A stretch of 64,000 nt of DNA. Source: Rhodoligotrophos defluvii. Its GTDB lineage: Bacteria; Pseudomonadota; Alphaproteobacteria; Rhizobiales; Im1. Position 1 is the stretch's first letter. The number at the start of each line of letters is the position of its first letter. Below the pieces are notes generated by a model. The model did not search any database, was not told where the DNA came from, and saw only the letters and a list, made by a program, of their open reading frames with translations. The position numbers and the translations under genes are program-made. The DNA is taken from NCBI RefSeq assembly GCF_005281615.1, contig NZ_SZZM01000006.1, forward strand, positions 268,915 to 332,914, written 5' to 3'. This document shows positions 38,764 to 48,399 of this stretch, piece by piece.

Positions 38764-39804
38764 TCACGCCGCCTGCCTGACGAGGCCGCGGTTGACCAGA
38801 GCCTCCGCGATCTGCACCGTATTCAGCGCCGCGCCCTTGCGCAGATTGTCGGAAACGACCCACATGGCAAGGCCGTTCTCCACGGTGGGGTCGACCCTGA
38901 TGCGGCTGATGAAGGTGGCATAATCGCCCACGCATTCCACGGGGGTGACGTAGCCGCCGGGCTCGCGCTTGTCGATCACCAGGCAGCCCGGGGCCTCGCG
39001 CAGGATCTCGCGGGCTTCATCGTCGGAGATGGGCTTCTCGAACTCGATGTGGACCGCCTCGGAATGGCCAACGAAGACCGGCACGCGCACGGCGGTGCAG
39101 GTGACCTTGATCTTGGGGTCGAGGATCTTCTTGGTCTCGACCTGCACCTTCCACTCTTCCTTGGTGTAACCGTCCTCCATGAACACGTCGATATGGGGGA
39201 TGACGTTGAAGGCGATCTGCTTGGCGAACTTGTTCGGCTCGACCTCCTGGCCGGGGACGTACTTGCCCTTGGTCTGGTCCCACAATTCGTCCATGGCATC
39301 CTTGCCGGCGCCGGAGACGGACTGGTAGGTGGCCACCACCACCCGCTTGATCCTGGCCACATCGTGCAAGGGCCTCAGCGCCACCACCAGCTGGGCGGTG
39401 GAGCAGTTCGGATTGGCGATGATGTTGCGCCGCTTGGGGTTGGCCATATAGGCCTCGAGCACATGGGCGTTCACCTCCGGCACGACCAGGGGCACGTCCT
39501 GGTCATAGCGGAAGCAGGACGAGTTATCGATGACGAGGGTGCCCTCGGCGCCGATGCGCGGCGCCCACTGCTTGGCCACCGCCGAGCCCGCCGACATGAG
39601 GCAGAAATCGATGCCGGAGAAATCGAACTGCTCCAGGTCCTCGCACTTCACCGTGCGGTCGCCGAAGGACACCTCGACGCCGAGCGAGCGGCGGGAGGCG
39701 ACGGCATGGATCCTGTCTACGGGAAATTCGCGCTCTTCGAGGATGTTGAGCATCTCCCGGCCCACATTCCCCGTGGCGCCGACCACAGCAACCTTATAGC
39801 CCAT
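38764..39804 (-). CDS. asd: Aspartate-semialdehyde dehydrogenase
   Basis: A 346-residue NADP-dependent enzyme making aspartate semialdehyde for lysine, threonine and methionine synthesis. The N-terminal dinucleotide fold is VAVVGATGNVGREMLNIL, the catalytic Cys is in IIANPNCSTAQLVVAL, and the substrate-binding SGAGKDAMDEL and HSEAVHIEFEKPI are present. It follows leuB after a 397-base gap, so it probably has its own promoter; the glucan operon begins 60 bases beyond its stop. Confidence 0.96.
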   Translation of the reverse strand: MGYKVAVVGATGNVGREMLNILEEREFPVDRIHAVASRRSLGVEVSFGDRTVKCEDLEQFDFSGIDFCLMSAGSAVAKQWAPRIGAEGTLVIDNSSCFRYDQDVPLVVPEVNAHVLEAYMANPKRRNIIANPNCSTAQLVVALRPLHDVARIKRVVVATYQSVSGAGKDAMDELWDQTKGKYVPGQEVEPNKFAKQIAFNVIPHIDVFMEDGYTKEEWKVQVETKKILDPKIKVTCTAVRVPVFVGHSEAVHIEFEKPISDDEAREILREAPGCLVIDKREPGGYVTPVECVGDYATFISRIRVDPTVENGLAMWVVSDNLRKGAALNTVQIAEALVNRGLVRQAA

Positions 39805-39871
39805 GTGAATTCTCCTGAAATGGCTGCTTGTCTCTCCCGATCATCCACCCGCCCTGTGGCAGGGTCATGTC

Positions 39872-39890
39872 CCTCTCCCGCCGGGAGAGG
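39872..39890. terminator. Hairpin downstream of leuB (terminator-like or repeat)
   Basis: CCTCTCC-CGCCG-GGAGAGG makes a 7-base stem with a five-base loop. No T tract follows on either strand. Pieces of this kind (CCCTCTCCCGCCGGGAGAGG) look like another dispersed element rather than a classical terminator. Confidence 0.3.
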
Positions 39891-40156
39891 ACGCGGGATG
39901 AGACGAAGCTACGCGGCCGTCGTGGTAACGGCGCGTTTGGCAGTCGTCGTTTTCGTCCCGGAAGTGATGTGCGTTACACGCATCGACGTGTGCCCAGCCT
40001 GAAGCCCTGCGCGGAAGCACGCAGCAGCGAACCTGTGGTGCATGAGCCCAATGGCGTTGTCAAGCGGGACGAGCGGCCGGATGCTCAGCCAGGAGCTGAT
40101 CTATGTCAGTTGCCGATCGTCTCGTTCATGGACCCCATGGAAAGCGTCGCCGTGTG

Positions 40157-40190
40157 GCCCTGGATGCGCCGATCAAGTCGGCGCATGACG
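40157..40190. repeat. Palindromic intergenic repeat, copy C
   Basis: CCCTGGATGCGCCGATCAAG continuing to TCGGCGCATGACGAATTC: the same outer frame (CCTGGAT...ATGACGAATTC) as copy A at 4029-4063, but with a different, internally complementary stem (TGCGCCGA/TCGGCGCA). Compensating changes in both arms imply selection on the hairpin. It lies 11 bases after the leuB stop. Confidence 0.7.
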
Positions 40191-40201
40191 AATTCTGGGT
40201 C

Positions 40202-41314
40202 TCAGCCGCCCAGTGCGGCGAGCTCCCTGGCGATCGCCTCGCCCATCTGGGTGGTCGAGACCTCGCGCATGCCGGGCTGCATGATATCGCGGGTGCGCAG
40301 GCCCTGATCCAGCACATTGGCGATGGCCACGTCCAGCTTGTCGGCCCACTCGCCCAGGCCGAAGGAATAGCGCAACGCCATGCCGAAGGAGGCGATGGTG
40401 GCAATCGGGTTGGCGATACCCTTGCCGGCGATGTCCGGGGCCGAGCCATGCACCGGCTCGTACATGGACTTGCGCCGCCCGGTCTTCTCGTCCGGCGCGC
40501 CGAGGGAGGCGGAGGGCAGCATGCCGAGCGATCCGGTGAGCATGGCCGCCACATCCGACAGCATGTCGCCGAACAGGTTGTCGGTGACGATCACGTCGAA
40601 CTGCTTGGGCGCCCGCACCAGCTGCATGCCGCAATTGTCGGCGAGGATGTGCTCGAACTGGACATCGGCATAGTCGCGGCGGTGGAGATCGCGCACCACC
40701 TCGTCCCACAGCACGCCCGACTTCATCACGTTCTTCTTATCGGAGGAGGTGACCTTGTTGCGCCGGGTGCGCGCGAGCTCAAAGGCGACGCGGGCGATCC
40801 GCTCGATCTCGTAGGTCTGGTAGACCTGGGTGTCCACCGCGCGCTTCTGCCCGTTGCCGAGATCCACAATCTCCTTGGGCTCACCGAAATAGACGCCGCC
40901 GGTGAGCTCGCGAACGATGAGGATGTCGAGGCCTTCCACCAGCTCCCGCTTGAGGGTGGAGGCATCGGCCAAGGCGGGATAGCAGATGGCCGGGCGCAGA
41001 TTGGCGAAGAGGCCCAAGTCCTTCCTCAGCCTGAGCAGGGCAGCCTCGGGCCGCTTGTCATAGGGGACACCGTCCCATTTCGGGCCGCCGACCGCGCCGA
41101 ACATGACCGCATCGGAGGCGAGAGCGTGCGCCATGGTCTCTTCCGAGATCGCCTCGCCGTGAGCGTCATAGGCCGCACCGCCCACCAGGCCGCGCTCGAC
41201 CTCGAAACGGGCAATGCCCTGACCGTTAAACCAGTCGATGAGCCGCTCGACTTCGGCCATGACTTCGGTGCCGATGCCGTCGCCGGGCAGAACGAGAATG
41301 TTGAATGCAGCCAT
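40202..41314 (-). CDS. leuB: 3-isopropylmalate dehydrogenase
   Basis: A 370-residue NAD-dependent decarboxylating dehydrogenase of leucine synthesis. [19 protein letters not shown] opens the fold, followed by [12 protein letters not shown], the substrate and metal residues in [12 protein letters not shown] and [19 protein letters not shown] [19 protein letters not shown], and [18 protein letters not shown] at the nucleotide site. It lies 78 bases downstream of leuD on the same strand. Confidence 0.97.
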   Translation of the reverse strand: MAAFNILVLPGDGIGTEVMAEVERLIDWFNGQGIARFEVERGLVGGAAYDAHGEAISEETMAHALASDAVMFGAVGGPKWDGVPYDKRPEAALLRLRKDLGLFANLRPAICYPALADASTLKRELVEGLDILIVRELTGGVYFGEPKEIVDLGNGQKRAVDTQVYQTYEIERIARVAFELARTRRNKVTSSDKKNVMKSGVLWDEVVRDLHRRDYADVQFEHILADNCGMQLVRAPKQFDVIVTDNLFGDMLSDVAAMLTGSLGMLPSASLGAPDEKTGRRKSMYEPVHGSAPDIAGKGIANPIATIASFGMALRYSFGLGEWADKLDVAIANVLDQGLRTRDIMQPGMREVSTTQMGEAIARELAALGG

Positions 41315-41392
41315 GGAAGATGATCCTCGCGAGGAGCCGGAGGGCGCCGGATGGCGGGCAGGACCCCCCCGTGCCGGCCGAAAGGGGTTAGA

Positions 41393-41998
41393 TCAGAGCC
41401 AGGGGCGGGCGTCGCGGGCGCGCTGCTCGTAAGTGGCGATCGCCCCCTCCTTCTGCAGCGTCAAGCCGATATCGTCCAGCCCCTCGACCAGGCAATGCTT
41501 GCGGAACGGATCGATCTCGAAGCGGATCTCATTGCCGTCCGCGTCGCGGATGACCTGGTTGGGCAGGTCCACGGTCACGGTGGCGTTCGATCCGCGGCCG
41601 GCGGTCTCCATGAGCCGGTCCACCTGCTCCTGGGGCAGCACGATGGGCAGCACGCCGTTCTTGAAGCAGTTGTTGTAGAAGATGTCGGCGAAGGACGGGG
41701 CGACGATGCAGCGGATGCCGAAGTCGAGCAGCGCCCAGGGGGCGTGCTCGCGGCTGGAGCCGCAGCCGAAGTTCTCGCCGGCAATCAGGATCCTGGCGTT
41801 GCGATAGGCCGGCTTGTTGAGCACGAAATCGGGCTTTTCCGAGCCGTCGTCCTCGAAGCGCAAATCGAAGAACAAGCCCTTGCCGAGACCGCTGCGCTGA
41901 ATGGTCTTGAGGAACTGCTTGGGGATGATCTGATCGGTATCGACATTGATCATCGGGAGTGGCGCTGCAACGCCGGTCAGCTCGGTAAACTTCTCCAT
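41393..41998 (-). CDS. leuD: 3-isopropylmalate dehydratase small subunit
   Basis: A 201-residue swivel-domain subunit that pairs with LeuC to isomerise 2-isopropylmalate. Family motifs are [37 protein letters not shown] and the C-terminal [17 protein letters not shown] 41998 has GGAG eight bases upstream and is preferred to the in-frame ATG at 42016. It is separated from leuC by a metallopeptidase gene and a small membrane protein gene. Confidence 0.97.
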   Translation of the reverse strand: MEKFTELTGVAAPLPMINVDTDQIIPKQFLKTIQRSGLGKGLFFDLRFEDDGSEKPDFVLNKPAYRNARILIAGENFGCGSSREHAPWALLDFGIRCIVAPSFADIFYNNCFKNGVLPIVLPQEQVDRLMETAGRGSNATVTVDLPNQVIRDADGNEIRFEIDPFRKHCLVEGLDDIGLTLQKEGAIATYEQRARDARPWL

Positions 41999-42111
41999 GG
42001 CCCATCTCCAAGGCATGGCGGCGGTGCCGGGCGGCTCCGGCGCAACACCATGCTTCCTCTCAAGCGGCTTGCATTTTCCTCATGCGCCGCCGCGCTCACC
42101 CCGTCAATAGG

Positions 42112-42264
42112 TCAGGCGGCCAGATATGTCGAGTAGAGATGCCAGACGAGGTAGACGAGCAGGATGAGCCCCAGCGCCCGGCCGAGGCGCTTGCCCCAGC
42201 GGATGGCGGGGTCGCTCTCGTCATCGTCGGGAGCCTGCTGGCCGTGCCCGGGCTCGAGCGGCAT
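42112..42264 (-). CDS. Small membrane protein (50 residues), C-terminal anchor
   Basis: A short frame starting four bases after the metallopeptidase stop. It encodes an acidic head (QQAPDDDESDPAIRWGKRLG) followed by one hydrophobic helix (ALGLILLVYLVWHLYSTYLA). The purine-rich GGGGGC upstream is a weak ribosome-binding site, so translation is probably coupled to the metallopeptidase gene. No known family recognised. It lies within the leuC-leuD run. Confidence 0.6.
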   Translation of the reverse strand: MPLEPGHGQQAPDDDESDPAIRWGKRLGRALGLILLVYLVWHLYSTYLAA

Positions 42265-42268
42265 CGGT

Positions 42269-42694
42269 TCAAGCCCCCGCTTCCGCCTCGATCCGCTCCA
42301 TATCCTCGTCGGACAAGCCGAAGTGATGGCCGATCTCGTGGATCAGCACGTGGGAAACGATATCGCCGAGGGTCTCCTCGTGCTCAGCCCAGTAATCCAG
42401 GATCGGACGCCGATAGAGCCAGATCATATTGGGCATCTGGCCCGATTGCGGGGTGGCGCCATCGCTGGTCATGCCGACGCCATGGAACAGCCCGAGCAAA
42501 TCGAACGGCGTCTCGGCGTTCATCTCCTTGAGCACCTCGTCGGTCGGAAAGTCTGCCACCCGGATGATGATGTCGCCGCACAAGTCGCGGAACGACTGGG
42601 GTAACTGGACGAAGGCTTCCGAGGCCAGGGCCTCGATGTCGTCCAGGGACGGCGCGATGAAGCGCGACCTGTCCGGCCGATACTCGCCAGTCAC
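42269..42694 (-). CDS. Zincin-like metallopeptidase family protein (DUF1025)
   Basis: A minigluzincin-type protein of ~141 residues. The family start APSLDDIEALASEAFVQLP, the middle ETPFDLLGLFHGVGMT and the HExxH motif in HVLIHEIGHHFGLSDEDM are clear; the two His and Glu would bind and activate zinc. Substrate unknown. GTG 42694 with GGAG ten bases upstream gives the usual family length; an in-frame ATG at 42775, inside the end of leuC, would add 27 residues that do not resemble the family. Confidence 0.85.
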   Translation of the reverse strand: MTGEYRPDRSRFIAPSLDDIEALASEAFVQLPQSFRDLCGDIIIRVADFPTDEVLKEMNAETPFDLLGLFHGVGMTSDGATPQSGQMPNMIWLYRRPILDYWAEHEETLGDIVSHVLIHEIGHHFGLSDEDMERIEAEAGA

Positions 42695-42755
42695 GGGGTA
42701 ACTGCTCCGATAGGGTTTATAACTGCCCAATTCCTCTAAATTCTCCTTGCCTGGT

Positions 42756-44162
42756 TCAGTGCCACTGGCGCACATCGACGAAGTGGCCAGCGATCGCGGC
42801 GGCGGCGGCCATGGCCGGCGACACCAGGTGGGTGCGCCCGCCCTTGCCCTGACGGCCCTCGAAATTGCGGTTCGAAGTAGAGGCGCAACGCTCCTTGGGG
42901 TTCAGCTTGTCGGCGTTCATGGCCAGGCACATGGAGCAGCCCGGCTCGCGCCAGTCGAAGCCGGCCGCCTTGAAAATCCTGTCGAGGCCTTCCTGCTCGG
43001 CCTGAAGCTTCACCAGGCCCGAACCCGGCACCACCATGGCGCTGACCCGCTCCGAAACCTTGCGGCCCTCGATCACCCGCGCCGCGGCCCTGAGGTCCTC
43101 GATACGGCCATTGGTGCAGGAGCCGATGAACACGCGGTCGACCGGGATGTCGGTGACCTTGGTACCAGCGGTCAAGCCCATATAGTCCAGCGCGCGCCTG
43201 ATGGCCTCGCGCTTGTGCGCATCCTCGACCCGCTCGGGATCGGGAACGCGCCCGGTCACCGAGACCACGTCCTCCGGGCTCGTGCCCCAGGTGACCAGCG
43301 GTGGCAGCTCGGCCGCATTCAGCCGCAGCTCGTAATCGAAATGGGCGCCATCGTCGGTATAGAGCGTGTCCCAATAGCGCCGGGCCGCATCCCAGGCCGC
43401 GCCCTTCGGCGAGCGCGGGCGGTCCTTGATGTATTCGAAGGTCTTCTCGTCCGGCGCGATCATGCCGGCGCGGGCGCCGCCCTCGATGGACATGTTGCAG
43501 ACGGTCATGCGGCCTTCCATGGAAAGGCTGCGGATCGCCTCGCCCGCATATTCCAGCACGTGGCCGGTGCCGCCGGCGGTGCCGATCTCGCCGATGATCG
43601 CCAGGATGATGTCCTTCGCGGTGACGCCTTGCGGCAGCTGGCCGTCGATGATGACCCGCATGTTCTTGGCCTTGCGCTGGATCAGCGTCTGGGTGGCCAG
43701 CACGTGCTCCACCTCGGAGGTGCCGATGCCGTGGGCCAGCGCCCCGAAGGCGCCATGGGTCGAGGTGTGGCTGTCGCCGCAGACGATGGTGGTGCCCGGC
43801 AGAGTGAAGCCCTGCTCCGGCCCAATGATGTGGACGATGCCCTGACGCTTGTCGATCTCGTTGAAGTATTCGATGCCGAACTCACGGGAATTGCGGGCCA
43901 GCGTCTCGATCTGGTTTGCCGATTCCGGGTCATCGATGCCGTGGCTGCGGTCGGTGGTGGGCACGTTGTGGTCGACGACCGCCAGGGTCTTCTCCGGCGC
44001 GCGCACCGTGCGGCCGGTCATGCGCAGCCCCTCGAAAGCCTGCGGGCTGGTGACCTCGTGCACGAGATGGCGATCGATATAGAGCAGGCAGGTGCCGTCC
44101 TCGGCCCGGTCCACAACGTGGTCGTCCCAGATCTTGTCGTACAGGGTGCGTGGCGCGCTCAT
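42756..44162 (-). CDS. leuC: 3-isopropylmalate dehydratase large subunit
   Basis: A 468-residue aconitase-family subunit carrying the [4Fe-4S] cluster. The start matches [16 protein letters not shown]; family motifs include [38 protein letters not shown] and [15 protein letters not shown], the last two holding the cluster cysteines. ATG 44162 is preferred to ATG 44174 on family length. It lies 195 bases after rplS and starts the leucine run. Confidence 0.97.
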   Translation of the reverse strand: MSAPRTLYDKIWDDHVVDRAEDGTCLLYIDRHLVHEVTSPQAFEGLRMTGRTVRAPEKTLAVVDHNVPTTDRSHGIDDPESANQIETLARNSREFGIEYFNEIDKRQGIVHIIGPEQGFTLPGTTIVCGDSHTSTHGAFGALAHGIGTSEVEHVLATQTLIQRKAKNMRVIIDGQLPQGVTAKDIILAIIGEIGTAGGTGHVLEYAGEAIRSLSMEGRMTVCNMSIEGGARAGMIAPDEKTFEYIKDRPRSPKGAAWDAARRYWDTLYTDDGAHFDYELRLNAAELPPLVTWGTSPEDVVSVTGRVPDPERVEDAHKREAIRRALDYMGLTAGTKVTDIPVDRVFIGSCTNGRIEDLRAAARVIEGRKVSERVSAMVVPGSGLVKLQAEQEGLDRIFKAAGFDWREPGCSMCLAMNADKLNPKERCASTSNRNFEGRQGKGGRTHLVSPAMAAAAAIAGHFVDVRQWH

Positions 44163-44303
44163 CGATCGATCCATCTTCTTGTCTGTCTTAGCCCATAACC
44201 GCCCGAAAACCCAAACCGAGCGGGGAGCACGTTCCTCAACCGTTCATATGACCAAGCGGTGAAATCTGGTCAAGAGCATGAAAATAGGCCCATCCAACGC
44301 CAA

Positions 44304-44332
44304 CGGCGCGGTGCCCAGCCGGGACCGCGCCG
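44304..44332 (-). terminator. Hairpin downstream of rplS
   Basis: CGGCGCGGT (44304-44312) and ACCGCGCCG (44324-44332) form a perfect 9-base stem with an 11-base loop, starting 26 bases beyond the rplS stop. No clear T tract follows on the minus strand, so it may stop transcription only partly or protect the 3' end. Confidence 0.45.
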
Positions 44333-44357
44333 CGCGAAGGAATGCTTTCTCGGCGTG

Positions 44358-44750
44358 TTATTCGGCGGCGGCCGCTTCCTCGCTGCGGCGATTATCCTGC
44401 CGCTCGGCGATACGGGCCGATTTGCCGCGGCGCTCACGCAGGTAATACAGCTTCGCACGGCGCACCTTGCCCCGCCGCACGAGCTTGATCGAGTCGATCA
44501 TGGGGCTGTAGAGCGGGAATACACGCTCCACCCCTTCGCCGTAGGAAACCTTGCGCACGGTGAAGGACTGATTGAAGCCGCCGCCGCTGCGGGCGATACA
44601 GACGCCCTCATAGGCCTGGATGCGCTCGCGCGTGCCTTCCACCACCCGCACGTTCACCACCACAGTATCGCCCGGTTCGAAGTCCGGCACCGGCCGCTTG
44701 GCCGCGATCTTCTCGGCCTGTTCCTTTTCAATCTGCTCGATGACGTTCAT
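44358..44750 (-). CDS. rplS: 50S ribosomal protein L19
   Basis: A 130-residue ribosomal protein at the 30S-50S interface. Recognised by [59 protein letters not shown] and [20 protein letters not shown], typical of L19. Alphaproteobacterial C-terminal tail of ~15 residues ([10 protein letters not shown]). Last gene of ffh-rpsP-rimM-trmD-rplS, 55 bases after trmD. Confidence 0.97.
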   Translation of the reverse strand: MNVIEQIEKEQAEKIAAKRPVPDFEPGDTVVVNVRVVEGTRERIQAYEGVCIARSGGGFNQSFTVRKVSYGEGVERVFPLYSPMIDSIKLVRRGKVRRAKLYYLRERRGKSARIAERQDNRRSEEAAAAE

Positions 44751-44805
44751 CGGACCGATCCTTCCATCCTGTTGCGCGGGGTTCTACGCGCGCTTGCCAT
44801 AAAAA

Positions 44806-45528
44806 TCAAACCTTTCGGCGCGGCGGGCCGCCAGACCGGCCGAGCCATTCCGCATGAAGCTCCGGCCGACGGCACCTGGTCAGGGCGATCGCCTGCTCGC
44901 GGCGCCAGCGCTCGATGCGGCCGTGGTCGCCGGACAGGAGCACCTCGGGGATCTCCCTGCCCTCCCAGACCCGCGGCCGGGTGTAATGGGGATGCTCGAG
45001 CAGGCCTTGCTCGAAGCTCTCCCATTCCCCGGACGCGGTGCTGCCCATGACGCCGGGCAGAAGCCTCACCACCGCATCCATCAGCACCAGCGCCGCCGGC
45101 TCTCCGCCGGAGAGCACGAAATCGCCGATCGCGATCTCCTCCAGGCCGCGGGCCTCGATGACGCGCTCGTCAACGCCCTCGAAGCGGCCGCACACGATCA
45201 TGGCCCCCGAGCCGTCCGCAAGCTCTCGCACGCGGGCCTGGGTGAGCGGGCGGCCGCGAGCGCTCATCAGCAGACGCGGCTGGCCGGCGGCCTGCTCGGC
45301 GACCGCGTCGATCGCCGCCGCCAGCACGTCGGCCCGCAGCACCATGCCCGGGCCGCCGCCGGCCGGGGTGTCATCCACCGCGCGATGCCGGCCCTCGCCG
45401 AAGCGGCGGATGTCCACCGTCTCGAGCCGCCATACGCCATCCACCAGGGCGCGGCCGGCGAGCGAGATGCCGAGAGGCCCGGGGAACATCTCGGGGTAGA
45501 GCGTCAGCACCGTTGCGGTCCACGGCAT
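44806..45528 (-). CDS. trmD: tRNA (guanine37-N1)-methyltransferase
   Basis: A 240-residue SPOUT-class enzyme that methylates G37 of tRNAs for Leu, Pro and Arg. [21 protein letters not shown] opens it, then [16 protein letters not shown], the trefoil-knot SAM site [20 protein letters not shown] and [21 protein letters not shown]. It begins three bases after the rimM stop. Confidence 0.97.
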   Translation of the reverse strand: MPWTATVLTLYPEMFPGPLGISLAGRALVDGVWRLETVDIRRFGEGRHRAVDDTPAGGGPGMVLRADVLAAAIDAVAEQAAGQPRLLMSARGRPLTQARVRELADGSGAMIVCGRFEGVDERVIEARGLEEIAIGDFVLSGGEPAALVLMDAVVRLLPGVMGSTASGEWESFEQGLLEHPHYTRPRVWEGREIPEVLLSGDHGRIERWRREQAIALTRCRRPELHAEWLGRSGGPPRRKV

Positions 45529-45531
45529 CCC

Positions 45532-46059
45532 TCACTCCAGCCCTTCGAACAGGTCTACCACCACCTTGCCGCCGGCGATATCGACCTCCGGCACCGCCTC
45601 GCGGGTGAAGGGCACGTAAACCGTCGCGGCGGCGCCCGGCCGCTCGATCTCCAGCAGATCGCCCGCGCCGAAATTCTCGACCGCCACCACCTCGCCCAGC
45701 CGCTCGCCCGTGGGACGCACCGCCTGAAGGCCGATGAGATCGGCGAGGTAGTACTCGTCTTCCTCCTCCGGCTCCGGCAGGCGCGATCGCGGCACATAGA
45801 GCATTTGCCCGCGCAGGCTTTCCGCTCCGTTACGATCGTCGATGCCGGCGAGCTTGGCGATCACGCCACCCTCGGCTGGCCGCCGCCGTTCCACCGCAAA
45901 GGCGCGGCTGCCGTCCTCGAGCTCCAGCGGGCCGTAGTCGCCGATCGCCTCAGGCGTTGCGGTGAAGGTCCTGATCTTCACCTCGCCGCGCACCCCGTGG
46001 GCCGCCGCGATGGTGCCGAGGCAGACCCGGTCGCGAGGCTTGGCCGCCATGGCCGGCAC
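45532..46059 (-). CDS. rimM: 16S rRNA processing protein RimM
   Basis: A 175-residue 30S maturation factor. The N-terminal RimM barrel has CLGTIAAAHGVRGEVKIRTFT, and the PRC-type C-terminal barrel has EYYLADLIGLQAV and LGEVVAVENFGAGDLLEI. ATG 46059 and 46050 are both possible. It lies between rpsP (25 bases) and trmD (3 bases). Confidence 0.95.
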   Translation of the reverse strand: MPAMAAKPRDRVCLGTIAAAHGVRGEVKIRTFTATPEAIGDYGPLELEDGSRAFAVERRRPAEGGVIAKLAGIDDRNGAESLRGQMLYVPRSRLPEPEEEDEYYLADLIGLQAVRPTGERLGEVVAVENFGAGDLLEIERPGAAATVYVPFTREAVPEVDIAGGKVVVDLFEGLE

Positions 46060-46084
46060 CGCCGCTCAAGCGTGACCGGCCGGA

Positions 46085-46468
46085 TCAGCCGGCCGGCTGC
46101 TCGGCGGCTTCCGCGGCCTTGCGGGCGGCGTCCTCGGCAGCGATGCGCTGGGCTTCCTCACGCTCCTGGCGCTTCTTGCCGATCTCGCCCTTCTTCGGGT
46201 TGGACCGCGCCTCGCGCTTGCGCAGGTCGGCGGCATCGAGGAAACGGGCAACGCGATCGGTGGGCTGGGCGCCGACGCCGAGCCAGTGACGCACCCGGTC
46301 GGTGTCGAGCTTCACCCGCTCCGGATTGTCCCGGTTCAGCAGCGGATTGTAGGTGCCGATCTTCTCGATGAAGCGGCCATCGCGCGGGGCGGTCGCCTCG
46401 GCCACCACGATGCGGTAGAACGGCCGCTTCTTGGCGCCCGCGCGCGCCAGCCTGATCCTCAATGCCAT
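46085..46468 (-). CDS. rpsP: 30S ribosomal protein S16
   Basis: A 127-residue S16, longer than the 82-residue E. coli protein because of a charged, helical C-terminal extension (from ~residue 85, [18 protein letters not shown]) seen in other alphaproteobacteria. The core [20 protein letters not shown] and [12 protein letters not shown] is canonical. It is separated from ffh by 156 bases that carry a palindromic repeat pair. Confidence 0.97.
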   Translation of the reverse strand: MALRIRLARAGAKKRPFYRIVVAEATAPRDGRFIEKIGTYNPLLNRDNPERVKLDTDRVRHWLGVGAQPTDRVARFLDAADLRKREARSNPKKGEIGKKRQEREEAQRIAAEDAARKAAEAAEQPAG

Positions 46469-46518
46469 CGTCTCTTCGTCTCCTGTCTAGAACCTGTGGT
46501 CGCTTTTGCTTCCGTGCT

Positions 46519-46605
46519 GCCCTGGATTGCCGGGTCAAGCCCGGCAATGACGGGAACTTTCCAAGGATGCGTCATGCCCCTGGCTTGCCAGGGCATCCAG
46601 GGCCG
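46519..46605. repeat. Inverted pair of palindromic intergenic repeats, copy B
   Basis: Unit 46520-46553 reads CCTGGATTGCCGGGTCAAGC then CCGGCAATGACGGG; unit 46571-46605 reads GTCATGCCCCTGGC then TTGCCAGGGCATCCAGGG. The units are in opposite orientation, arranged in the order reverse to copy A, so the block is BIME-like. It sits between ffh and rpsP within an otherwise continuous ribosomal operon. Confidence 0.8.
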
Positions 46606-46624
46606 AGGCTTCCAAACAACCCCT

Positions 46625-48196
46625 TCACCTCTTCTTCCCTGGGAATTTCGGTGCGCCGCCCAAACCGGGAAGCCCACCAAGTCCCGGCAGGCCGCCCTTG
46701 CCGCCGCCGAGGCCCGGCAGCTTGTTCATCAGATCGGGCGAAAGGCCCTTGGGCAGCCCGTTGGGGCCGAGCTCCGGCATGCCGCCGCCGGGCAGCTGCT
46801 TGGCGAGAGCGGCCATGTCGGGCATGCCTCCGGGCACGCCCGCCCCAGGCAAGCCCGCCGGCGCTCCCCCGCCGAACAGGCGCGAGAGCATGCCCTTGTT
46901 CTTGCCCATCATCTTCATCATGTCGGCCATCTGCCGATGCATCTTGATGAGCTTGTTCACGTCCTGGACGTCGGTGCCCGAGCCGGCGGCGATGCGCTTG
47001 CGGCGCGAGGCATTCAGCACCTTGGGCTGGCGGCGCTCCTGCCGGGTCATGGACGTGATGATGGCCAGCTGGCGCTTCAGCACCTTGTCGTCGAGATTGG
47101 CGCCATCGAGCTGCTTCTTCATCTTGCCCATGCCGGGCAGCATGCTGAGCACGCCCGACATGCCGCCGATCTTCTGCATCTGGCGGAGCTGCTCGGCGAG
47201 ATCGTCCAGGTCGAACTCGCCCTTCTTCATGCGGTCGGCGATGGCCTGGGCCTTCTCGGCGTCGATCGTCTCGGCGGCGCGCTCGACCAGGCTCACCACG
47301 TCGCCCATGCCGAGGATGCGGCCGGCGATGCGGCTGGGATGGAAGCCTTCGAGGCCGTCGAGCTTCTCGCCGGTGCCGATGAGCTTGATCGGCTTGCCGG
47401 TGACGGCGCGCATGGACAGCGCCGCGCCGCCGCGGCCATCGCCGTCGACCCGGGTGAGCACCACGCCGGTGATGCCGATGCGCTCGTTGAAGGCGCGCGC
47501 CACGTTCACCGCGTCCTGGCCGGTGAGCGCATCGACCACGAGAAGGGTCTCGTGCGGCTTGGCGAGGTCGCGCACCTGCTCGCTCTCGCGCATCAGGTCG
47601 TCGTCGATGTGCAGCCGGCCGGCGGTGTCGAGGATGACCACGTCATAGCCGCCGAGGCGCCCTGCATCGAGGGCCCGGCGGGCGATCTGCACCGGGTCCT
47701 GGCCGGCAACGATAGGCAGGGTGTCGATGCCTGCCTGCTCACCCAGAATCTTCAGCTGTTCCTGCGCGGCGGGCCGGCGCGTGTCGAGGGAGGCCATGAG
47801 CACGCGCTTCTTGTCGCGCTCCTTGAGGCGCTTGGCGAGCTTGGCGGTGGTGGTGGTCTTGCCCGAGCCCTGGAGGCCGACCATCATGACGGGCACCGGC
47901 GGCACCGCGGCGAGGTCGATCTCGGAATCGTCCGCGCCCAAGGTCTCGACCAAGGTGTCGTGGACGATCTTGATGACCATCTGGCCGGGCGAGACCGAGC
48001 GGATCACCTGCTGGCCGACGGCGCGCTCGCGCACCTTGTCGACGAAGCCGCGCACTACGTCGAGGGCGACGTCGGCTTCGATCAGGGCGCGCCGCACCTC
48101 GCGCATGGCGGTGTTGACGTCGTCCTCCGTCAGCGCGCCGCGCCGGGTGAGCTTGTCGAAGATGCCGCTGAGGCGTTCCTGAAGATTATCGAACAT
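46625..48196 (-). CDS. ffh: Signal recognition particle protein Ffh
   Basis: A 523-residue SRP GTPase. N and G domains: MVGLQGSGKTTTTAKLAKRL (P-loop), DTRRPAAQEQLKIL, ILDTAGRLHIDD and TRVDGDGRGGAAL. The C-terminal M domain has methionine-rich helices that bind signal sequences and 4.5S RNA (LPGMGKMKKQL, RIAAGSGTDVQDVNKLIK), then a Gly/Pro/Leu-rich tail of ~80 residues typical of alphaproteobacteria. First gene of the ffh-rplS run. Confidence 0.97.
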   Translation of the reverse strand: MFDNLQERLSGIFDKLTRRGALTEDDVNTAMREVRRALIEADVALDVVRGFVDKVRERAVGQQVIRSVSPGQMVIKIVHDTLVETLGADDSEIDLAAVPPVPVMMVGLQGSGKTTTTAKLAKRLKERDKKRVLMASLDTRRPAAQEQLKILGEQAGIDTLPIVAGQDPVQIARRALDAGRLGGYDVVILDTAGRLHIDDDLMRESEQVRDLAKPHETLLVVDALTGQDAVNVARAFNERIGITGVVLTRVDGDGRGGAALSMRAVTGKPIKLIGTGEKLDGLEGFHPSRIAGRILGMGDVVSLVERAAETIDAEKAQAIADRMKKGEFDLDDLAEQLRQMQKIGGMSGVLSMLPGMGKMKKQLDGANLDDKVLKRQLAIITSMTRQERRQPKVLNASRRKRIAAGSGTDVQDVNKLIKMHRQMADMMKMMGKNKGMLSRLFGGGAPAGLPGAGVPGGMPDMAALAKQLPGGGMPELGPNGLPKGLSPDLMNKLPGLGGGKGGLPGLGGLPGLGGAPKFPGKKR

Positions 48197-48207
48197 GGAC
48201 TATCCCG

Positions 48208-48399
48208 TCAGGCGTTATCGCCGCCAAGGGCGGCCTCGAAATGCGTGACGGCCTGCTCGAACTTGTCGCGGCAACCGGGATTGCAGAAGCCGACGACGCG
48301 TCCTTTGTAGAGGGTGAGGGAGTCCGCGGACACGGGCTTGCCCGACCAGGGGCAAGTCGCGTTCATGCAGTCCTTCATATGCAGCTCGTCGGCCATCAT
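48208..48399 (-). CDS. Small cysteine-rich TRASH/YHS-like protein (63 residues)
   Basis: A short protein whose sequence includes NATCPWSGKPVSADSLTLY and RVVGFCNPGCRDKFEQAV. The C-x-W-S-G-K-P-V plus F-C-N-P-G-C-x-x-K-F arrangement is that of YHS/TRASH-type treble-clef metal-binding domains, likely binding one zinc or copper ion. AAGGA lies six bases before the ATG at 48399 (a second ATG follows at once). It is 12 bases upstream of ffh in transcription order. Often found as a stand-alone small gene near glutathione-linked genes; function unproven. Confidence 0.75.
   Translation of the reverse strand: MMADELHMKDCMNATCPWSGKPVSADSLTLYKGRVVGFCNPGCRDKFEQAVTHFEAALGGDNA

Larger units (their letters stand above)
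39805..40201. other. 397-base gap between asd and leuB holding a hairpin and a repeat copy
   Basis: No convincing gene is seen. Near 39872-39890 CCTCTCC and GGAGAGG form a tight hairpin, and a copy of the palindromic repeat family lies at 40157-40190, just after the leuB stop. The asd promoter should be in the asd-proximal part. The longer plus-strand frames crossing this gap are antisense frames of neighbouring genes. Confidence 0.6.

Noticed and set aside
35626..40002. A 1458-codon plus-strand open frame opposite glgE and asd
   Set aside because: Antisense shadow in GC-rich DNA: the opposite strand encodes full GlgE and Asd with catalytic residues, while this translation is Gly/Arg/Val-rich without recognisable motifs.
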